Source: Breznakibacter xylanolyticus
Lineage (GTDB): Bacteria; Bacteroidota; Bacteroidia; Bacteroidales; Marinilabiliaceae
Direction of reading: 5' to 3'
Length of the DNA: 64,000 bases
NCBI RefSeq assembly: GCF_003254275.1
Contig: NZ_QKZK01000012.1
Location: 1 to 64,000, forward strand
This document shows, piece after piece, positions 9,338 through 17,330 of this stretch (position 1 is the first letter of the stretch; each line of letters begins with the position of its first letter). Under the pieces are notes generated by a model that saw only the letters and a program-made list of their open reading frames with translations, was not told where the DNA came from and made no database searches. Both the position numbers and the translations under genes were made by a program.

Positions 9338-9345
9338 TAAGTTTG
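9338..9345 (+). promoter_or_regulatory. Candidate -7 element for the aminotransferase gene
   Basis: TAAGTTTG matches TAnnTTTG 32 bases before the start at 9378. No TTTG at the -33 distance. Confidence 0.4.
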
Positions 9346-9377
9346 ATTGAAACTATCAATAGCGAGAATCATCAGGA

Positions 9378-10577
9378 ATGCCAAAAATTTCGAACCGAGG
9401 GATTGTGATGCCCGCTTCGCCGATCCGGAAGCTGGTGCCTTATGCAGAATCAGCCAAGCAACGAGGGGTTAAAGTTTACCACCTCAACATTGGCCAACCA
9501 GATATTAAGACGCCGGAGGTGGCGTTGAACGCCATTCGCACTGCGAATCTGAGTGTGATTGAATATAGCCACTCGGCGGGCAACGAGAGCTATCGTCGGA
9601 AGTTGGCGGCGAGTTACAACGCCATTGGCATGGATGTGGATTATTCCGATATTCTGATAACGACCGGAGGATCAGAGGCGTTTGTGTTTGCATTTATGAG
9701 TTGTCTCGATCCGGGAGACGAGGTCATTATTCCCGAGCCCTTTTATGCTAACTACAATGCTTTTGCGGTGATGGCCGGCATTCAGGTTCGCACATTGGTT
9801 TCGACCATCGAGGATGGGTTCGCGTTGCCACCCATTGAAGCGTTTGAAAAACTGATTACGCCGCGTACCCGAGGTGTTGTAATCTGTAACCCCAATAATC
9901 CAACCGGTTATTTGTATTCGGCCGAGGAGATGCAAAAGCTGGAAGCTTTGGTGAAGAAGCATGATTTATTTCTGTTCTCCGACGAAGTGTACCGTGAGTT
10001 TTGTTACGACGGGCAGGCGCATATCTCAGCCATGTCGTTGAAAGATATTTCCCAGCACGTGATAATGATTGACTCGGTGTCGAAGCGCTACAGTGAGTGT
10101 GGTGTGCGCATTGGTGCCATGGTGACCAAAAACAAGCGAGTGGTAGAAGCGGCGCTCAAATTTGGACAGTCGCGATTGAGTCCTCCTTCGTTTGGACAGA
10201 TTGCTGCCGAGGCATCGCTCGACACGCCCATGGATTATTTCAAGGAGGTGTATGATGAGTACCTTGCCCGTCGCAATTTCTTGTTGGAAGGATTGAATAA
10301 AATTCCCGGGGTTTATTCGCCCATGCCTAAAGGTGCATTTTATACCGTGGCACGTTTGCCGGTAGACGATTCCGAGAAGTTTTGCCAGTGGATTCTCAGT
10401 GATTTCTCATACCAGGGTCAGACCGTGATGATGGCGCCGGCCAGCGGTTTTTACAGTCAACCGGGTTTGGGGGTTAACGAGGTTCGCATCGCTTATGTGT
10501 TGAATCGGACGGATTTGGCCAATGCACTGGTGGTGCTCGAAAAAGCGTTAGAGGCCTATCCCGGAAGAACGATTTGA
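9378..10577 (+). CDS. Class I/II pyridoxal phosphate-dependent aminotransferase
   Basis: A 399-residue fold-type I aminotransferase. Visible features are the substrate/cofactor loop LNIGQPDI near residue 37, TTGGSEA at 96-102, NPNNPTG at 171-177, SDEVYREF from 201, the PLP lysine K236 in DSVSKRYS, and an arginine in CGVRIG (R244) that should bind phosphate. The family includes aspartate, alanine and aromatic aminotransferases; the substrate cannot be assigned. The serine-rich SVSKRYSECG around the lysine is typical of a Bacteroidota subgroup. Start ATG follows CAGGA. A terminator follows at 10604. Confidence 0.9.
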   Translation: MPKISNRGIVMPASPIRKLVPYAESAKQRGVKVYHLNIGQPDIKTPEVALNAIRTANLSVIEYSHSAGNESYRRKLAASYNAIGMDVDYSDILITTGGSEAFVFAFMSCLDPGDEVIIPEPFYANYNAFAVMAGIQVRTLVSTIEDGFALPPIEAFEKLITPRTRGVVICNPNNPTGYLYSAEEMQKLEALVKKHDLFLFSDEVYREFCYDGQAHISAMSLKDISQHVIMIDSVSKRYSECGVRIGAMVTKNKRVVEAALKFGQSRLSPPSFGQIAAEASLDTPMDYFKEVYDEYLARRNFLLEGLNKIPGVYSPMPKGAFYTVARLPVDDSEKFCQWILSDFSYQGQTVMMAPASGFYSQPGLGVNEVRIAYVLNRTDLANALVVLEKALEAYPGRTI

Positions 10578-10603
10578 TTGCGTTGCGAAACGAAATAATA
10601 TAC

Positions 10604-10634
10604 AAGGCTGTCGGGTGATCGACGGCCTTTTTTA
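10604..10634 (+). terminator. Terminator of the aminotransferase gene
   Basis: AAGGCTGTCG pairs with CGACGGCCTT (one G-U) around a GGTGAT loop, ending in a run of T. Confidence 0.8.
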
Positions 10635-10674
10635 ATTTGCAAATTTCACGAATCAATGGTCGCTATTGGGGTCG

Positions 10675-10788
10675 TTATGAGAAGGCGTAGATGAGGATGA
10701 GCAAAATAATGACGCCTTGAAAGACGAGGAAACGGTGTGGGATGTCGAGCGAAATTTTTTGAGCAGTTTTTTGGGTTACAGATTTCAT
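10675..10788 (-). CDS. Possible 37-residue single-span membrane protein
   Basis: Read from the ATG at 10788 it has a polar N-terminus (MKSVTQKTAQKISLD) and a C-terminal hydrophobic span FQGVIILLILIYAFS, a normal layout for a small membrane protein. The frame also extends upstream to 10887 but that part is low-complexity and Lys/Asn-rich. No strong ribosome site. Unrecognised; it could be chance. Confidence 0.35.
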   Translation of the reverse strand: MKSVTQKTAQKISLDIPHRFLVFQGVIILLILIYAFS

Positions 10789-11148
10789 TGTGTTGCGTTT
10801 TTTTTTGATGGGGTTATTTTTATTTGACGAATGGATGATGGTTGAGGTTGCGTGGGGAGAGTGCTTATTTTTAGGTTTTGTATTCAATCTGTTTAAATGC
10901 TTTATTTGTTTGTGCTGTGTTGTTTGTTGTGATTGAATCGCCCCAATTTATTGAGCGTAAGATTGTTTGTAAAGACCCTTTTGGGTGGATTTTGAAATTT
11001 TTTGTAAGGTCATTCTGATTTATGTCAATTCAATTATTATGGGTTAATTTGTATTTGTTTAAAGGTATCGACCTTTTGGCGCATTTTTGGTTTCGTGATG
11101 TTTTGAAGGTTGTTTACTGAGCTCATATTTTATAATTATATAGTTTTT
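10789..11148. other. AT-rich intergenic stretch
   Basis: Nothing identifiable apart from the unlikely upstream extension of the small membrane protein frame. It presumably carries the promoter of the glycosyltransferase fusion. Confidence 0.4.
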
Positions 11149-13245
11149 GTGAATATTTTATTGATAAATTCCATCGGGCGCACCAAGTGGGGCGGAGGAG
11201 AGAAGTGGATGCTTTTAGCGGCTGCCGGGTTGAATGCCCGGGGACATCATGTAGTTATTGCGTGTCGTAAGGGTTCAATGATCGCGCTCAAAGCTGCAGC
11301 AGCAGGCTTGCATACCATTCATTTGCCTATTTACACCGATTTTAGTGTCACCGGTGCCTGGAAGTTATGGCGTCAGGGTTTAAAGGAGCGGTTTAATGTC
11401 ATTATTGGTTGTCAGAATCGGGATGTGCGTATTGCCGGTTTTGTGTCGCCATTTATGGGTCATCCGGTGGTGTTGAGTCGTCAGGGGGTACAGTTAATTC
11501 ATCGTTCGTATAAATACAAATGGTCGTTTCAGCATTTTTGTGACGGCATCATTACCAACACGCGCACCATCAAAGAAGAGTATGACTCGTATGGCTGGTG
11601 GGGGGACGATTTTGTAAAAGTGATTCACAATGGCGTGGAACCGCCTGTGCCTGTTGACGAACCTATTGATATTCACCAATGGATTCCACGTACGGAGGTT
11701 ACGCCTCGCATTGTTTTATCGGGTGGGCGTTTGTCCAAACAAAAGGGCTATGAATATCTGATTGAAGCAGCCCGTGATGTGTGTCGGGTACATTCCGATG
11801 TTTATTTTTTCATTGCCGGAAAAGGGAAAGAAGAAGGACGGTTGAACCAGTTGATCGATGCGCTTGGATTGTCGGGGCGGGTGTTTCTGGTTGGTTTTCA
11901 CGAAAATCTGGCTCCATTGTTTCGTCAATCGTCACTTTTTGTGTTGTCTTCGCTTTTCGAAGGGATGCCCAACGTGGTGATGGAGGCGATGATGAACCTG
12001 GTTCCGGTGGTCTCCACGCGTGTCAATGGCGTGGAGGAACTCATCGGGGTCGACGGTGCAGGTGTGATTGTGCCCCCTGCTGATAGCCGGGCGCTTGCGG
12101 CGGCCATTGTGGATGTGTTGAGTCTCGACAGTTGCCAGCCCATGATTGACAAAGCCAAGTTGCGTGTCGATGCGATGTTTTCGGTGGACGCCATGGTGAC
12201 GAATCTTGAGAATTATCTCAAGGAGAAAGTCTCAGCGCGTGCCCCACGACGCTGCTTGGTGATTCAAACGGCTTTTATTGGCGATGTGATTTTGGCCACG
12301 CCGGTGGTTGAGAAGCTGCGTCGTTTTTACCCCGACTGCAAAATCGACTTTTTGTTACGCAAAGGCAACGAAGGGTTGCTCGATCACCATCCGCTGTTGA
12401 ACGAGGTGATTGTGTTTGACAAAAAAGGCGGGAAGTATCGTCAGTTGTTTCATCTGATCCGACGGATTCGTCGCACGCGTTACGATGTGGTGGTGAACAT
12501 TCAGCGTTATTCCACCACCGGCATCATCACGGCATTGTCGGGTGCGCGCCAGACCATCGGTTTTAAGAAGAATGGTCTTTCGCGTTTCTTCACCTTTCGC
12601 ATCGATCACCGCATGCACAGCAGCGGGCCATCGGAGCACGAGGTGGTCCGTAATCTCAAGTTGATTGATCATCTAACCGATCCGGGATTCGAGATGCCCC
12701 GTATGTATCCTCAGCCATCCGATTTTGAGGCGGTGAAGCATGATGCACCATATTACGTGATGGCACCCACATCGGTGTGGTTCACCAAGCAGTATCCCTT
12801 TCACAAATGGGTAGAGCTGATGGATGCCCTGCCATACACCCACACCATTTTTTTGACCGGAGGCAAGGGCGATGCCGCAGTATGTGAAGAATTGAAGAAA
12901 CAATCGCGTCATCCCAACGTGGTAAACCGGGCGGGTGAATTGAGTTTTTTGCGTTCTGCAGCCTTGATGAAGGGGGCGCAGATGAATTTCGTGAACGACT
13001 CGGCACCGTTGCACATCTGTTCGGCCATGAATGCGCCGGTGCGTGCCATGTTTTGCTCTACGGTACCGGCTTTTGGCTACACGCCCTTGTCGGACGATGC
13101 CATGGTACTCGAAACCCATCATTCATTGGCATGCCGCCCTTGTGGCTTGCATGGCAAGCGGGCGTGTCCGCAGGGACATTTTAAGTGTGGTGACATTGGC
13201 ATTGATGCGATTTTGAATGCGTTGCCAATGGAGACCGGGCGCTGA
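11149..13245 (+). CDS. Fused glycosyltransferase: GT4 domain plus GT9 (heptosyltransferase) domain
   Basis: A single chain of about 698 residues containing two complete enzymes. Residues 1-360 are a GT-B family 4 glycosyltransferase: glycine-rich start (NSIGRTKWGGGEKW), LSGGRLSKQKGYE, and the E-x7-E nucleotide-sugar site EGMPNVVME. From about residue 366 a family 9 domain begins (VIQTAFIGDVILATPVVEKL), with MAPTSVWFTKQYP and NDSAPLHICSAMNAP, the pattern of ADP-heptose:LPS heptosyltransferases. I take the GTG at 11149 as start because the family begins there; an in-frame TTG at 11110 is the only other option. It probably adds two successive sugars in LPS core assembly on the inner-membrane face. 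hldD, which makes ADP-heptose, follows. Confidence 0.88.
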   Translation: MNILLINSIGRTKWGGGEKWMLLAAAGLNARGHHVVIACRKGSMIALKAAAAGLHTIHLPIYTDFSVTGAWKLWRQGLKERFNVIIGCQNRDVRIAGFVSPFMGHPVVLSRQGVQLIHRSYKYKWSFQHFCDGIITNTRTIKEEYDSYGWWGDDFVKVIHNGVEPPVPVDEPIDIHQWIPRTEVTPRIVLSGGRLSKQKGYEYLIEAARDVCRVHSDVYFFIAGKGKEEGRLNQLIDALGLSGRVFLVGFHENLAPLFRQSSLFVLSSLFEGMPNVVMEAMMNLVPVVSTRVNGVEELIGVDGAGVIVPPADSRALAAAIVDVLSLDSCQPMIDKAKLRVDAMFSVDAMVTNLENYLKEKVSARAPRRCLVIQTAFIGDVILATPVVEKLRRFYPDCKIDFLLRKGNEGLLDHHPLLNEVIVFDKKGGKYRQLFHLIRRIRRTRYDVVVNIQRYSTTGIITALSGARQTIGFKKNGLSRFFTFRIDHRMHSSGPSEHEVVRNLKLIDHLTDPGFEMPRMYPQPSDFEAVKHDAPYYVMAPTSVWFTKQYPFHKWVELMDALPYTHTIFLTGGKGDAAVCEELKKQSRHPNVVNRAGELSFLRSAALMKGAQMNFVNDSAPLHICSAMNAPVRAMFCSTVPAFGYTPLSDDAMVLETHHSLACRPCGLHGKRACPQGHFKCGDIGIDAILNALPMETGR

Positions 13246-13253
13246 TAATTGAT

Positions 13254-13261
13254 TATCTTTG
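13254..13261 (+). promoter_or_regulatory. Candidate -7 element upstream of hldD
   Basis: TATCTTTG, eight bases after the fusion gene's stop. If used, the hldD transcript would include the purine-rich tandem tract at 13291-13430 in its leader. No -33 box is evident. Confidence 0.4.
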
Positions 13262-13290
13262 TGGCAAAAATGGAAAAGCTTGTAAATGTA

Positions 13291-13430
13291 AGGAGTGGAG
13301 GAGTGGAGGAGTGGAGGAGTGGAGAAGTTGAGGGGTGTAAGAGTGGAGGGGTGTAAGAGTGGAAGAGTGGAGAAGTGGAGAAGTGTAAGAGTGGAAGAGT
13401 GGAGAAGTGGAGAAGTGTAAGAGTGTAAAT
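13291..13430. repeat. Purine-rich tandem repeat tract
   Basis: About 140 bases built from 9-10 base units 'aggagtgg', 'agaagtgg', 'aagtgtaag', 'agagtgg'. A higher-order unit 'agtggaagagtggagaag' occurs twice. It lies between the fusion gene and hldD. Shorter related tracts are at 505-570 and, in the opposite orientation, near 31605-31655. A palindromic 'tccccctttggggga' follows at about 13451. Confidence 0.85.
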
Positions 13431-13501
13431 GGGATTAAACAACTCCAAAGTCCCCCTTTGGGGGATTTTGGGGGCTTGATATAAAAATAAACTAAACAAA
13501 T

Positions 13502-14446
13502 ATGATCATCGTTACCGGAGGGGCAGGGTTCATTGGGAGCAACCTGGTGAAGAGTCTCAATGCGCAGGGTTTTACCAATATCATTATTGTTGACCACTTG
13601 GGGACGTCCGACAAGTACCTTAACATGAATCGGCTACAGTTTGCGGACTATGTTGAGAAGGACGATTTTCTCGGCCTGTTGCCCACTTTGCCCAAGGTGT
13701 CGACCATTTTTCATCAGGGGGCTTGTTCGGCCACGACTGAGCGTGATGCGTCGTATCTGATGCGCAACAATTTTGAGTATTCCAAAACATTGCTGCATCA
13801 TTGCCTTGCCAATCAAATCGATTTTATTTATGCCTCCAGCGCTTCGGTGTACGGCAATGGGGATCATGGTTTTGTAGAAATGCCAGCCTGTGAGTATCCG
13901 CTCAACGGTTATGCCTTTTCTAAGTTCATTTTCGACAACTACGTTCGTCGGGTATTCAACCCCGAGAAGCACAACAGCCAGGTGGCAGGCTTGCGTTATT
14001 TCAACGTGTACGGTTATCAGGAAAATCACAAGGGTAGCATGGCATCGGTGCCGTTTCACTTCTTCAATCAGGCTCGTGACAACGGGCATATCAAGGTTTT
14101 TGAGGGTAGCGATACCTTTTTGCGCGATTTCATCTTTATTGATGACGTGATGGAGGTGGTGAAGTATCTGTTTCAATCGGGAGAGAGTGGCATATTTAAC
14201 TGTGGCACCGGCAAAGCCCGTTCGTTCATGGACATGGCGCACATTTTTGCATCGTTGCATGGCAGTTGCTCCATTGAAACCATCCCTTTCCCCGATCATC
14301 TGAAAGGCAAATATCAGGCCTACACGCAAGCCGATATGTCTGCGTTGATGGAAACCGGGTTTCATGGCAAGTTTCATTCACTTGAAGAGGGGATGAGGAA
14401 GTATTTTGAGAGATTGAAAGAGGGAAACGGATATTTATATGTATGA
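13502..14446 (+). CDS. hldD: ADP-L-glycero-D-manno-heptose 6-epimerase
   Basis: A 314-residue extended short-chain dehydrogenase. N-terminal NADP site GGAGFIG (G6-G12), catalytic Y137 and K141 in YAFSK, and the HldD-type signatures LGTSDKYLN, FHQGACSATTE and LRYFNVYGYQE. It converts ADP-D-glycero-D-manno-heptose to the L-glycero form used by heptosyltransferases, which matches the GT9 domain encoded just upstream and the separate GT9 at 49112. Its stop overlaps the next glycosyltransferase start (ATGA). Confidence 0.95.
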   Translation: MIIVTGGAGFIGSNLVKSLNAQGFTNIIIVDHLGTSDKYLNMNRLQFADYVEKDDFLGLLPTLPKVSTIFHQGACSATTERDASYLMRNNFEYSKTLLHHCLANQIDFIYASSASVYGNGDHGFVEMPACEYPLNGYAFSKFIFDNYVRRVFNPEKHNSQVAGLRYFNVYGYQENHKGSMASVPFHFFNQARDNGHIKVFEGSDTFLRDFIFIDDVMEVVKYLFQSGESGIFNCGTGKARSFMDMAHIFASLHGSCSIETIPFPDHLKGKYQAYTQADMSALMETGFHGKFHSLEEGMRKYFERLKEGNGYLYV

Positions 14447-15378
14447 ACAACAAACTGATTCGATGGGTTGATAATCACAATCCTGCAACAGATAAGAAGT
14501 TTTCAATTATTATTCCAACTTGGAACAATCTTTCATTTTTAAAGACATGCATCGAAAGCATACAACGTCATTCACACTTTCAACATCAGATTATCATCCA
14601 TGTGAATGAGGGTAATGATGGGTCATTAGAGTGGGTTCAGGCTCAGGGCTATGATTTTACACATAGTGAAAATAATGCCGGGGTTTGTTGGGCCATTAAT
14701 GCATGCCGAAGTTTGGTGAAGACAGATTACATTGTTTATATGAACGATGATATGTATGTCCTACCGAAATGGGATTTGGCTTTATGGGAAGAAGTGGCGA
14801 AAGTAAACCATCCCTATTTTTTTCTGTCATCGACAATGATTGAACCAACACCGTCTCCTCATCCGGGAATTATTGCACCATACGATTATGGTCGTGACCC
14901 CTTCAATTTTGAAGAGGAAAAATTACTTGATGAATATCAAAATCTTCCATCATACGATTGGAATGGAGCGACCTGGCCCCCCAATATTGTACACAAACAT
15001 ATTTGGGATTTAGTTGGAGGTTATAGTGTTGAGTATTTTCCGGGTATGTACTCAGATCCAGATTTTTCGATGAAACTTATTAAAGCCGGTGTAACTCACT
15101 TTAAAGGGGTTGCCAAAAGTAAGGTATATCATTTCGGATCAAAATCAACTCAACGTGTCAAACGAAACAATGGGAGCAAACAGTTTTTGAATAAGTGGGG
15201 CATCACATCATCCACATTAACCAAGTATATTCTTCAACGGGGAGCACCATTCAGTGGAGAAATTGATTTGGAGGAAGCTGATAAGCGCGCCCAAAACTCA
15301 AAACTGCGGAGTCGAATAAAGAGAGTGATTAGTTCGTTAAGTAAAACCGGTCAGGTTGATCGTCAATTTAATATGTAA
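14443..15378 (+). CDS. Glycosyltransferase family 2
   Basis: A 311-residue GT-A enzyme beginning FSIIIPTWNNLSFLKTCI, with the metal site motif MNDDMYVLP and a later FPGMYSDPDFSMKL acceptor region. It lacks transmembrane segments and is therefore a soluble or peripheral inner-membrane enzyme. Coupled to hldD by a 4-base overlap and followed after three bases by the next glycosyltransferase. The coding sequence is clearly more AT-rich than hldD. Sugar specificity is unknown. Confidence 0.87.
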   Translation: MNNKLIRWVDNHNPATDKKFSIIIPTWNNLSFLKTCIESIQRHSHFQHQIIIHVNEGNDGSLEWVQAQGYDFTHSENNAGVCWAINACRSLVKTDYIVYMNDDMYVLPKWDLALWEEVAKVNHPYFFLSSTMIEPTPSPHPGIIAPYDYGRDPFNFEEEKLLDEYQNLPSYDWNGATWPPNIVHKHIWDLVGGYSVEYFPGMYSDPDFSMKLIKAGVTHFKGVAKSKVYHFGSKSTQRVKRNNGSKQFLNKWGITSSTLTKYILQRGAPFSGEIDLEEADKRAQNSKLRSRIKRVISSLSKTGQVDRQFNM

Positions 15379-15381
15379 ATC

Positions 15382-16356
15382 ATGGTATTAGCAGTCATCC
15401 TTCCCCACTCAAAACTGTATGGTGGCGTAAAGCGTTTTTTTGAATTGGGAAACATCTTTATTGATCATGGACATCAGTTTATTGTATTTAATGAAAAGGG
15501 TGATCGCCCCAATTGGTTTGACTTTAAAGGAGACATTTGTTCGTTTTCAGAAATAGATAAGTATTCATTCGATGCCTTTTTTTTTACTGAACCACGTTAT
15601 TTAAATCTTGTCCTTCAGGCGAAAGCGCGAAGAAAAATATTTTATTTTGTAAGAGGAAACGAAAATCTGCGGATTTTTAGAAAATTTAAAGAAATTGAGG
15701 TGTTTGCCAATTCTACCAATATGTACGATTTGGCAAAACGCAAGTTTGGGATTGAAGCATTTAAGGCTTTTGGAGGGATCAACACAAAGTTATATCAAAC
15801 GCCAATATTTAAAGAGAGAGATTTAGATGAACCCTTTGTAGTTATGGCTTATGGACGATTGACCGAAGGACGTAAAGGCACCAAATATGTGGTAAGGGCT
15901 TGTGAGCGAATTTATAAGAAAAACCCCAATGTCAGATTATTGTTGTTTGATACTCCTGTGGATGAAAAAATGAAGAAGGCTATAGCCGAATTCACGGCTA
16001 AAGTTCCATTTGAGTTTGTACAGAACCATCCGGTAGATAAAAATCCTGAGTTGTTTCAACGTGCCAATGTCTTTGTTGCACCAGAAAAAAAAGCTGGTTG
16101 GTCAAATACATCTGTTGAAGCAATGGCTTGTGGCATTCCTGTGATAGCCACAAAATCAGGAACCAATGATTTTTTATTTCACGAGCAAACGGGGTTAATT
16201 GTTCGACGCAATTCGTTTTCTGTGGCACGGGCCATTAAGAGATTAATGAAAGACGAAGCGTTACGAGTTCGTTTGGCTAAAGCCGGAAGAAAAGAGATTG
16301 AAAATTTTGATTGGGAAATATTAGCAAATCGAATTTTGAAAAATATATTGACATGA
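15382..16356 (+). CDS. Glycosyltransferase family 4
   Basis: A 324-residue GT-B enzyme. N-terminal LYGGVKRFFELGN and C-terminal site SVEAMACGIPVIATKSGTND with the E-x7-E-type donor pocket. AYGRLTEGRKGTKYVV is the usual start of the C-terminal Rossmann half. It overlaps the following gene by ATGA, making a chain of coupled genes from hldD onward. AT-rich like its neighbours. Confidence 0.87.
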   Translation: MVLAVILPHSKLYGGVKRFFELGNIFIDHGHQFIVFNEKGDRPNWFDFKGDICSFSEIDKYSFDAFFFTEPRYLNLVLQAKARRKIFYFVRGNENLRIFRKFKEIEVFANSTNMYDLAKRKFGIEAFKAFGGINTKLYQTPIFKERDLDEPFVVMAYGRLTEGRKGTKYVVRACERIYKKNPNVRLLLFDTPVDEKMKKAIAEFTAKVPFEFVQNHPVDKNPELFQRANVFVAPEKKAGWSNTSVEAMACGIPVIATKSGTNDFLFHEQTGLIVRRNSFSVARAIKRLMKDEALRVRLAKAGRKEIENFDWEILANRILKNILT

Positions 16357-17044
16357 AAAGATTAACATATATAGTTCCTTTGTATTTCACGAAGGATAGC
16401 AATGCATTATCTGATCTTTTGGATTTGTATAGTACTTATTCTTCAAGTATAACAAGCAATGTTGATTTTATCTTTATTGATGATTGTTCACCACTTCCTG
16501 TTCTTATACCTAGTGACTGTAATTTGAATATTCGATTGTATCGGATTAATGAAGATATTAGGTGGAATCAACCTGGAGCGAGGAATCTTGGTGCTGTTTT
16601 TGCCAAAACTGATTATATACTAATGACTGATTTAGATCATCGAGTTTCAGAAAAGACATTTGAATATTTACTCAAAAAAAATTTTTGGAAAAACAGGGTT
16701 TATTTGTTTCGTAGAAAGGATCATAATGGTATTAAAGTTAGGAGTCATCCCAATACATTTGTCATTTCTCGATCAACTTTTTTCGGTTGTTATGGATATG
16801 ACGAAGAATTTTGTGGCAATTATGGCTATGATGATGAGTTTTTTTTGAAATGGCTTTTATTGAATGGTGTTAGTGTGAAAAAATATCGTTTAGAAATAGC
16901 TTAACTCTTGTGTCTAAGGATGTTGATACGCATCATCTGGTTAGGGATAGTAGTTTTAATAAAGGGCTTTTAGAAAAAAAACTAGCTAGGGGTAAACTAG
17001 GACATAGTAAACTATTTTTAAATTTTGGTTTTGTAAGATGTTAA
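16353..17044 (+). pseudogene. Family 2-like glycosyltransferase interrupted by a frameshift
   Basis: The first frame gives 183 residues (from MKRLTYIVPLYF; FIDDCSPLPV; NQPGARNLGA; MTDLDHRV; FCGNYGYDDEFFLKW) and stops at 16902-16904. A second frame, open across that stop, runs to a TAA at 17042-17044 and encodes a natural family C-terminus (HHLVRDSSFNKGLLEKK, then SKLFLNFGFVRC). The shift needed equals one base missing in the A6 run at 16878-16883. Upstream, its start overlaps the GT4 stop. It may be a real mutation, a slippery phase-variable tract or a sequencing error. Confidence 0.8.
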
Positions 17045-17330
17045 TGCGTTATTGTGATTATTGTTTGAAATAAATTAATTTTAAAAGGTCAATAAATCAT
17101 CAGTATACTATATCTGAATAGTTGTTGAACACAGTCAATAATTGAGACTCATATAAGTAGCATATACGATTAAGTGTATCTTCGTAAAAACGAATTTTGT
17201 TTGTGCTTTGTCTCATAAGTGAATAGTTGTAATTATTTAAAATAATTGCATTTTTCATGTAACGATCATCTGTGATAGATTGGTCTTCGATTCTTCAATG
17301 TTGTTTTTACTTTTGTTGTAAAGTTGCATG

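Noticed and set aside
13291-13430. A VNTR coding for a repetitive peptide.
   Set aside because: The tract is outside any plausible gene and its units vary in length, so no frame is maintained.
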